DNA of 7,546 nt from Pseudomonadota bacterium (GTDB taxonomy: Bacteria; Pseudomonadota; Gammaproteobacteria; Burkholderiales; Rhodocyclaceae). Location: assembly GCA_023459095.1 (NCBI GenBank), contig JAEWVQ010000343.1:1-7546 (forward strand). The letters are read 5' to 3'. Below the pieces are notes generated by a model. That model saw nothing but the letters and a program-made list of their open reading frames with translations. It had not been told where the DNA came from and made no database searches. The first letter of the stretch is position 1. The number at the start of each line of letters is the position of its first letter. Positions 1-3,795 of the stretch are shown here, piece after piece. Position numbers and translations under genes: made by a program.

Positions 1-1
1 C

Positions 2-17
2 GCTGCATCGCTGCAGC
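2..17 (-). other. Small leader hairpin downstream of P2
   Basis: A perfect 6-bp inverted repeat, GCTGCA at 2-7 and TGCAGC at 12-17, has a 4-base loop that reads GCGA (a GNRA-type tetraloop) on the minus strand. It lies just downstream of the expected start of the P2 transcript, so it would form near the 5' end of that RNA. The left edge cuts the leader here, so longer pairing cannot be judged. Seen directly: the inverted repeat. Inferred: that it folds in a stable-RNA leader. Confidence 0.35.
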
Positions 18-28
18 AGAGAAACGAG

Positions 29-57
29 ATTATGATCAACTCAGAACTTCTCGTCAA
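29..57 (-). promoter_or_regulatory. Putative rRNA-operon-type promoter P2 reading out of the left edge
   Basis: On the minus strand there is a -35 box TTGACG (52-57), a 17-bp spacer and a -10 box CATAAT (29-34), followed by CTCGTTTCTCTGCTGC. This is a near-consensus sigma-70 promoter with ideal spacing. The pyrimidine-rich stretch after the -10 resembles what I recall from betaproteobacterial rRNA operon leaders. Transcription would start near position 22 and leave the window almost at once. It is paired with P1, whose -10 is 129 bp upstream, much like the P1/P2 pairs of rrn operons. The downstream gene is not visible; a 16S rRNA gene is the best guess, and a tRNA cluster or protein gene is possible. 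Confidence 0.65.
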
Positions 58-95
58 CCCCTTCCGTTCAAATCATTGTGCCGCCGACTCGAACC

Positions 96-152
96 GAAGC
101 GCTTTCCCGCTTCCTCTTCACCGCCGCGCAAACCGCTGCAGCGCTGAAGAGG
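96..152 (-). other. P1-P2 spacer with inverted repeats
   Basis: The stretch between the two promoters contains two perfect inverted repeats. One is GAAGCG (96-101) with CGCTTC (108-113) around a 6-base loop. The other is CCTCTTCA (113-120) with TGAAGAGG (145-152) around a 24-base loop. They abut at 113, so the transcript from P1 could fold into adjacent hairpins. Neither is followed by a T-run on the minus strand, so they do not look like intrinsic terminators for dnaB. No open reading frame here has coding character. No boxA-like antitermination site is convincing within the window. Confidence 0.3.
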
Positions 153-157
153 TGCGC

Positions 158-185
158 ATTATAGACAAACAATCACGAAGGTCAA
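158..185 (-). promoter_or_regulatory. Putative rRNA-operon-type promoter P1
   Basis: On the minus strand there is a -35 box TTGACC (180-185), a 16-bp spacer and a perfect consensus -10 TATAAT (158-163). The bases just after the -10 are GCGCAC, a GC-rich discriminator, which is a known property of promoters under stringent (ppGpp) control such as rRNA promoters. Transcription would start near 151 and run left through P2. The -35 box lies 23 bp beyond the dnaB stop codon, so the promoter occupies the gap directly after dnaB and does not serve dnaB. The boxes are seen directly; assignment to an rRNA operon is inference. Confidence 0.7.
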
Positions 186-207
186 GATTATTTTTGAAGA
201 AAGTTCG
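186..207 (-). promoter_or_regulatory. A/T-rich UP-element-like block upstream of P1
   Basis: Immediately upstream of the P1 -35 box the minus strand reads as A and T tracts (CTTTCTTCAAAAATAATC). This stands out sharply in a GC-rich window. Its position, roughly -38 to -59 relative to the P1 start, is where the RNA polymerase alpha-subunit C-terminal domain contacts UP elements at rRNA promoters. It reaches right up to the dnaB stop codon. Position and composition are seen; function is inferred. Confidence 0.5.
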
Positions 208-208
208 A

Positions 209-1621
209 TTATTCGTCCGGCGCATAGAAACCCGGGCCATGCGCAAAGTTCTCGAAGCGGGTGTATTGCCCGAGGAACGTCATACGCACCGTCCCGGTCG
301 GACCATTCCGGTGCTTGCCGATGATCAACTCCGCCGTACCCTTGTCCGGGGAGTCCGGGTTGTAGACCTCATCCCTATAGATGAACATGATGATGTCCGC
401 GTCCTGCTCGATGGCGCCGGACTCACGCAGATCGGACATCACCGGGCGTTTATTCGGGCGCTGCTCCAGGCTGCGGTTCAGCTGCGACAGGGCGATGATG
501 GGAACGTGCAACTCCTTGGCGAGCGCCTTGATCGAGCGCGAGATCTCGGACAGCTCCGAGGCGCGGTTGTCACTGTCCCGACTGCCGACCATCAGCTGCA
601 GGTAATCGATCACGATCAGCCCGAGACGTCCGCACTGACGGGCCAGGCGACGCGCGCGCGCGCGCAGGTCGATGGGATTGAGGCCAGGGGTCTCGTCGAT
701 GAACAGCGGCGCGTCGTACAGCTTGCCCATCGCCACGGTGAGGCGCTGCCAGTCGTCGTCGGTGAGGCGGCCACTGCGGATCTTCTGCATGTCGATGCGA
801 CCGACCGAGGAAATGAAGCGGGTCGCCAACTGCGTGCCCGGCATTTCCATCGAAAAGATCGCCACCGGCAGACGTTGCTCGACGGCCACATGTTCGGCCA
901 CATTCAGCGCAAAGGTCGTCTTTCCCATTGCCGGTCGGCCGGCAACGATCAGCATGTCGGACGGCTGCAAGCCCGAGGTCTTGTCGTCGAGATCGGCAAA
1001 GCCGGACGGCACGCCGGTGACCTCGGACGGGCTGTCGCGGTCGTACAACTCCTGCACGCGATCGACCACCTGCTTGAGGATGGGCTGGATCGACATGAAG
1101 CCGCTGGCGTGACGCGCGCCAGCCTCGGCAATCTCGAACACCTTGGCCTCGGCCTCGTCGAGCAAGGCCTTGGCATCCTTGCCCGATGGGCTGAGCGCAC
1201 TCGCAGCGATCTCGTCGCCGACCGCCACCAGCTTGCGCAGGATTGCGCGCTCGCGAACGATTTCGGCATAGCGCCGGATATTCGCCGCCGACGGCGTGTT
1301 GTTGGCGATTTCTGCCAGATAGGCAAGCCCGCCCGCCTGCTCGGCCTCACCGCTCTTCTCCAGCGACTCGAACACGGTGACCACGTCGGCCGGCTTGCCG
1401 AGGTCGATCAACTTGGTGATGTGACGATAGATACGCCGGTGGTCGTCGCGATAGAAATCGCTTTCGTTGGCGAGGTCGGCGATCCGTTCCCAGGCCTGGT
1501 TATCGAGCAACACGCCGCCGATCAGCGACTGCTCGGCCTCCAGCGAATGCGGCGGCAATTTGATCGAAGCCAGCTGGGGATCGGCCGGACCGTCGGAGAA
1601 CCTGCGTGCGGAAGTCGCCAT
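209..1621 (-). CDS. dnaB: Replicative DNA helicase DnaB
   Basis: DnaB is the hexameric 5'-3' helicase that unwinds DNA at the replication fork and recruits primase. The 470-residue product has the family's usual length and no intein. The N-terminal DnaB domain starts at about residue 24 (PHSLEAEQSLIGGVLLDN). The RecA-like C-terminal domain carries Walker A GRPAMGKT (228-235), the catalytic Glu of FSMEM (E259), Walker B LIVIDYLQLM (335-344), the sensor-type glutamine of ALSQ (Q380) and the arginine-finger region KHRNGPTG (436-443). The start chosen is the ATG at 1621, giving MATSARRF; the frame stays open to a TTG at 1657, but that adds 12 residues of no family character. The ribosome-binding site before the ATG is weak (CAGGTT). 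It lies downstream of the rplI terminator, so it needs its own promoter or read-through. A TAAAAT at 1667-1672 (minus strand) could be a -10 box, without a clear -35. Confidence 0.97.
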   Translation of the reverse strand: MATSARRFSDGPADPQLASIKLPPHSLEAEQSLIGGVLLDNQAWERIADLANESDFYRDDHRRIYRHITKLIDLGKPADVVTVFESLEKSGEAEQAGGLAYLAEIANNTPSAANIRRYAEIVRERAILRKLVAVGDEIAASALSPSGKDAKALLDEAEAKVFEIAEAGARHASGFMSIQPILKQVVDRVQELYDRDSPSEVTGVPSGFADLDDKTSGLQPSDMLIVAGRPAMGKTTFALNVAEHVAVEQRLPVAIFSMEMPGTQLATRFISSVGRIDMQKIRSGRLTDDDWQRLTVAMGKLYDAPLFIDETPGLNPIDLRARARRLARQCGRLGLIVIDYLQLMVGSRDSDNRASELSEISRSIKALAKELHVPIIALSQLNRSLEQRPNKRPVMSDLRESGAIEQDADIIMFIYRDEVYNPDSPDKGTAELIIGKHRNGPTGTVRMTFLGQYTRFENFAHGPGFYAPDE

Positions 1622-1675
1622 GAAGAACCTGAATGCACTGCGCCAGATGAACGGCAAGGCGCAATTTTAGAATCC

Positions 1676-1710
1676 AAAAAACAAAAAGGGCTGCCTGAGC
1701 AGCCCTTTTT
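1676..1710 (-). terminator. Intrinsic terminator of the rpsF-priB-rpsR-rplI operon
   Basis: A perfect 12-bp inverted repeat, 1683-1694 with 1699-1710, has a 4-base loop. Its core is GGGCTGC/GCAGCCC. On the minus strand it is followed by a T-run (TTTTTGTTTTTT, counting the end of the stem). It begins about 20 bp after the rplI stop codon. This is a textbook Rho-independent terminator that ends the ribosomal-protein operon and separates it from dnaB. Confidence 0.93.
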
Positions 1711-1730
1711 CCTGAGCGACGTCGCAGTGC

Positions 1731-2180
1731 TTACTGCTGGCCCAGCACCGAGACGGTGATCGAGGTGACCACGTCGGCGTGCAGCGAAACGTCGAGCTGG
1801 ACGTCGCCGATCTGCTTCAGCGGACCTTCCGGCATGCGGATCGCGGCACGGTCGATCTCGAAGCCTTGGGCGGCCAGCGCTTCGGCGACATCGGCGTTGG
1901 TCACGGAGCCGAACAGACGGCCGTCCATGCCCGCCTTGCGCGCGACCTGAACCATCAGGCCTTCGAGCTTGGCAGCCAGCGCCTGAGCGGCGGCGAGTTT
2001 CTCGGCCTGCAGGCGCTCGAGCTCGGCGCGGCGCGCCTCGAACTCGGCCATGTTGGCCTCGGTCGCACGCTTGGCGAAACCTTGCGGGATCAGATAGTTG
2101 CGGGCATAGCCGTCCTTGACCTTGACCACGTCGCCGAGGCCACCGAGCTTGCCGACCTTGTCGAGAAGAATGATTTGCAT
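1731..2180 (-). CDS. rplI: Large-subunit ribosomal protein L9
   Basis: L9 binds 23S rRNA near the base of the L1 stalk and helps maintain translational fidelity and reading frame. The 149-residue product is the normal bacterial length. The N-terminal domain begins MQIILLDKVGKLGGLGD and contains the signature GDVVKVKDGYARNYLIPQGFA at about residues 16-36. A long charged Ala/Glu-rich helix follows (about 41-75), then the C-terminal domain with GRLFGSVT (87-94). The start ATG at 2180 is preceded by GAGGGGAA at 2188-2195 with 7 bases of spacing. That ribosome-binding site sits in the 15-bp gap after rpsR. It is the last gene before the terminator. Confidence 0.97.
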   Translation of the reverse strand: MQIILLDKVGKLGGLGDVVKVKDGYARNYLIPQGFAKRATEANMAEFEARRAELERLQAEKLAAAQALAAKLEGLMVQVARKAGMDGRLFGSVTNADVAEALAAQGFEIDRAAIRMPEGPLKQIGDVQLDVSLHADVVTSITVSVLGQQ

Positions 2181-2195
2181 GATTCCGTTCCCCTC

Positions 2196-2471
2196 TTACT
2201 GGTGCAGGTCGGTGTAGGGCATCAGCGCGAGGAAGCGCGCACGCTTCACCGCAACCGACAGCTGGCGCTGGTAGCCGGCCTTCGTGCCGGTAATGCGTGC
2301 CGGCATGATCTTGGCGTTTTCGGTGATGAAGTCCTTCAGGATGTCGACATCCTTGTAGTCGACTTCCTCGATCTTCTCCGCGGTGAAGCGGCAGAACTTG
2401 CGACGCTTGAAGAGGCCACGACCGCCGCGGTCATCCTTCTTCTTGAACTTGGACTTGGGCTTGAAAGCCAT
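2196..2471 (-). CDS. rpsR: Small-subunit ribosomal protein S18
   Basis: S18 is a 30S platform protein that forms a heterodimer with S6 on 16S rRNA. The 91-residue product has a basic N-terminal tail (KPKSKFKKKDDRGGRG) and then the conserved core: KRRKFCRFTAE, VDYKDVDILKDFI, ARITGTKAGYQRQL and KRARFLALMPYTDLHQ. A single cysteine sits in the CRF motif, as in Escherichia coli S18. The ATG at 2471 has a good ribosome-binding site, GGAAGG at 2480-2485 with 8 bases of spacing, lying inside the 3' end of priB. Only one base separates it from the priB stop, so translational coupling is likely. Confidence 0.97.
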   Translation of the reverse strand: MAFKPKSKFKKKDDRGGRGLFKRRKFCRFTAEKIEEVDYKDVDILKDFITENAKIMPARITGTKAGYQRQLSVAVKRARFLALMPYTDLHQ

Positions 2472-2472
2472 T

Positions 2473-2787
2473 TCAGTTTCCTTCCAGAAATTCGATCTTG
2501 TTCAGATGCAGCACCGGCACCCTGCTGCGCATGCTTTTCGCAGCGAGAAAACCGGTTACCGTCACGTTCGCCCCGGGGCGGGCACTGGCCAGCACGCTCG
2601 CCAAGTCACCGACGGCCATGGCTTGCAGCTCCACCGCAACGTCGCGAGCCACACCGGACTCGACCTGTTTCGATGCATGCTCCAGCACGCAGGCTGCGAT
2701 CGGCACTCCTGCCGGCGTCCGACGCAGCGGCAGCAACTCGGCCACCCGCGCGTCGAGGCGCAATTCGTTCGCCCCGGCTTCAGCCAC
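2473..2787 (-). CDS. priB: Primosomal replication protein N (PriB)
   Basis: PriB is a small single-stranded-DNA-binding OB-fold protein, related to SSB, that bridges PriA and DnaT or otherwise helps load DnaB at collapsed forks. The 104-residue product aligns by eye with E. coli and Neisseria PriB: NELRLDARVAELLPLRRTPAGVP corresponds to the N-terminal strand and P-(A/S)-G-(I/V)-P turn. CVLEHASKQVESG matches the E. coli FVLEHRSVQEEAG stretch, and GFLAAKS with VLHLNKIEFLE forms the last strands. Its place between rpsF and rpsR is the classical proteobacterial location. The start is a GTG at 2787, one base after the rpsF stop, without a strong separate ribosome-binding site, so coupling to rpsF is likely. 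A TTG eight codons downstream, preceded by GGGG, is a possible alternative start. Confidence 0.92.
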   Translation of the reverse strand: MAEAGANELRLDARVAELLPLRRTPAGVPIAACVLEHASKQVESGVARDVAVELQAMAVGDLASVLASARPGANVTVTGFLAAKSMRSRVPVLHLNKIEFLEGN

Positions 2788-2788
2788 C

Positions 2789-3181
2789 TCAGGCGGCAGA
2801 AGCTTCGGAGGACTCGGCCGCCTTGCCTTCCTCGCCGGCGGCGGGGGTCAGCGAACGCGACTTTTCTTCCTTCATCATCGGCGACGGAGTGGTGACCGCC
2901 TTCTTCATCTTGATGGTCAGGTGGCGCAGCACGGCATCGTTGAACTTGAAGGCATGCTCGAGTTCGGCCAGCGTTTCGCCGTCGCACTCGATGTTCATGA
3001 GCACATAGTGGGCCTTGTGCACCTTCTGGATCGGGTAAGCCATCTGACGACGGCCCCAGTCTTCCAGGCGATGGATCTGGCCGCTGCGGGCGGTGACGAT
3101 CGACTTGTAACGGTCGATCATCGCCGGGACCTGTTCGGACTGGTCCGGGTGGACGATGAACACGATTTCGTAGTGTCGCAT
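2789..3181 (-). CDS. rpsF: Small-subunit ribosomal protein S6
   Basis: S6 binds the 30S platform together with S18. The product is 130 residues from the ATG at 3181, which gives the canonical start MRHYEIVFIVHPDQSEQVP and is preceded by AAGGAG at 3187-3192 with 5 bases of spacing. The reading frame is open for 66 more codons upstream, but that part is promoter and leader and has no S6 character. Conserved segments include IHRLEDWGRRQMAYPIQK (36-53), HKAHYVLMNIE (55-65) and FKFNDAVLRHL (78-88). The tail after residue 95 is Ala/Ser/Glu-rich and ends SSEASAA. It therefore lacks the terminal Glu pair that RimK extends in E. coli S6. First gene of the operon. Confidence 0.97.
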   Translation of the reverse strand: MRHYEIVFIVHPDQSEQVPAMIDRYKSIVTARSGQIHRLEDWGRRQMAYPIQKVHKAHYVLMNIECDGETLAELEHAFKFNDAVLRHLTIKMKKAVTTPSPMMKEEKSRSLTPAAGEEGKAAESSEASAA

Positions 3182-3209
3182 GCAGACTCCTTGCGGTTGT
3201 TGACGTTCA

Positions 3210-3237
3210 GCCCCCCGGCATGCGAAACCGGTGGGGC
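3210..3237 (-). promoter_or_regulatory. rpsF leader hairpin, candidate S6:S18 autoregulatory element
   Basis: Between the predicted rpsF transcription start and its ribosome-binding site is a strong stem. Positions 3210-3218 pair with 3228-3237 through nine G-C pairs, with one bulged base (3232, A in the RNA) and a 9-base loop. In many bacteria the S6:S18 complex represses its own operon by binding a structured rpsF leader containing a CCG element that mimics 16S rRNA. CCG occurs here in the stem and again just before the Shine-Dalgarno (ACCGCAAGGAG). The hairpin is seen directly. A match to the known S6:S18 motif is not established by eye. Confidence 0.4.
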
Positions 3238-3251
3238 AAGGGAAGAGCGGA

Positions 3252-3279
3252 ATGGTAGCAAATTCCGCTGATAAATCAA
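3252..3279 (-). promoter_or_regulatory. Promoter of the rpsF operon
   Basis: On the minus strand there is a -35 box TTGATT (3274-3279), a 16-bp spacer and a -10 box TACCAT (3252-3257). The local sequence is A/T-rich compared with its surroundings. Transcription would start near 3245, giving a leader of roughly 64 bases that contains the hairpin at 3210-3237. The -10 departs from consensus at two positions. It is nevertheless the best candidate in the gap ahead of rpsF. Confidence 0.55.
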
Positions 3280-3441
3280 AGACTGTGCATTCAGGCCTCC
3301 AGCCTGCGGCAAACCGCCGTCCGCGCCCATGACCGCCACATGACTGCTTACACTCCTGCCGTCGCCACGCGCGCGTCACCCCCTAGTATTGCCGCAGCCC
3401 GGAGCCACAGCGCTCCGCACACTTTCCACGGGGGACCCGAC
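3280..3441. other. Divergent intergenic region upstream of the His-rich gene
   Basis: This stretch separates the rpsF promoter from the plus-strand gene at 3442. A TAGTAT at 3384-3389 could be a -10 box for that gene, but no good -35 box sits at the right distance, so the promoter is unresolved and may depend on an activator or another sigma factor. A 6-bp inverted repeat, CGGAGC (3400-3405) and GCTCCG (3412-3417) around a 6-base loop, would fall in the 5' untranslated region. A GGGGGA at 3430-3435, 6 bases before the ATG, is a credible ribosome-binding site. I see no gene in this stretch. Confidence 0.4.
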
Positions 3442-3771
3442 ATGAACAAGACCCATTCCCGCGCGCTGCTCACCGCCCTGCTGTGCGGCGGCCTGCTTGC
3501 CATCGGCACCGCGGCGCAAGCCGACGACGACCGCCGCGGACATCGCGGCCACGGCTGGAAGCATCACAAGCACCACCACTACCACGACCACCACTACCGC
3601 GGCGACCGCCACACCGTGATCCGCGAGCGCGTCATCGTGCGCGAGCGCCCACGCTATTACGACGAGCGCGAAGTCCACCACCACTACTACACGCCGCCCC
3701 GCGCCTACAGCCGCTCGCCTGCGGTGGTGATCGGCGTGGATATTCCACCGCTGGTGATCCCGCTGCGCTGA
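3442..3771 (+). CDS. Small secreted histidine-rich protein, function unknown
   Basis: I do not recognise a named family. The 109-residue product starts at the ATG at 3442, chosen because it has a good ribosome-binding site (GGGGGA, 6 bases away) and gives a clean signal peptide. That peptide has a basic N-terminus, a hydrophobic core LLTALLCGGLLAIG and an AQA cleavage site after residue 27. The frame is open upstream to 3340, but that part has no signal-peptide sense. The mature part, about 82 residues, has 14 histidines, mostly in KHHKHHHYHDHH (about 40-51) and VHHHYY. An Arg/Glu-rich segment lies between them, and the tail AVVIGVDIPPLVIPLR is hydrophobic and Pro-containing. A periplasmic or envelope location is likely. 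Metal binding is suggested only by composition. It stands alone, divergent from rpsF and convergent with hrpA. Confidence 0.82.
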   Translation: MNKTHSRALLTALLCGGLLAIGTAAQADDDRRGHRGHGWKHHKHHHYHDHHYRGDRHTVIRERVIVRERPRYYDEREVHHHYYTPPRAYSRSPAVVIGVDIPPLVIPLR

Positions 3772-3783
3772 TCCGGCGCAGCG
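3761..3783. terminator. GC-rich hairpin between convergent genes
   Basis: A perfect 8-bp inverted repeat, CGCTGCGC (3761-3768) and GCGCAGCG (3776-3783), has a 7-base loop that contains the stop codon of the His-rich gene. The hrpA stop codon on the opposite strand lies 13 bp further on. Neither strand has a T-run after the stem, so it is not a classical intrinsic terminator. It may slow polymerase or protect the mRNA 3' end for either gene. Confidence 0.35.
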
Positions 3784-3795
3784 CGGCACACCCGT

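Noticed and set aside
80..105. tRNA-like GGTTCGAGTC on the minus strand between the two promoters
   Set aside because: The flanking bases do not form a T-arm stem, and no acceptor or anticodon arm can be built around it.
1622..1657. Longer dnaB start at a TTG (12 extra residues)
   Set aside because: The added residues have no DnaB character and the TTG lacks a convincing ribosome-binding site. The ATG at 1621 gives an N-terminus typical of the family.
32..1759. 575-codon open frame on the plus strand opposite dnaB
   Set aside because: It is antisense to an unmistakable dnaB, rich in Arg, His and Leu with no recognisable domain. Long antisense frames are common in high-GC coding DNA. It also crosses the terminator and enters rplI.
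1779..3008. 409-codon plus-strand frame opposite rplI, rpsR, priB and rpsF
   Set aside because: It lies antisense to four well-supported genes and has a low-complexity composition typical of a shadow frame.
3182..3379. Extended N-terminus for S6
   Set aside because: The ATG at 3181 gives the canonical MRHYEIVF start with an excellent AAGGAG. The upstream frame runs through the promoter and leader.
3376..3789. 137-codon minus-strand frame opposite the His-rich gene
   Set aside because: Its Val/Ala repeats are the mirror of the histidine codons in the plus-strand gene. The plus-strand frame has a signal peptide and a ribosome-binding site; this one has neither.
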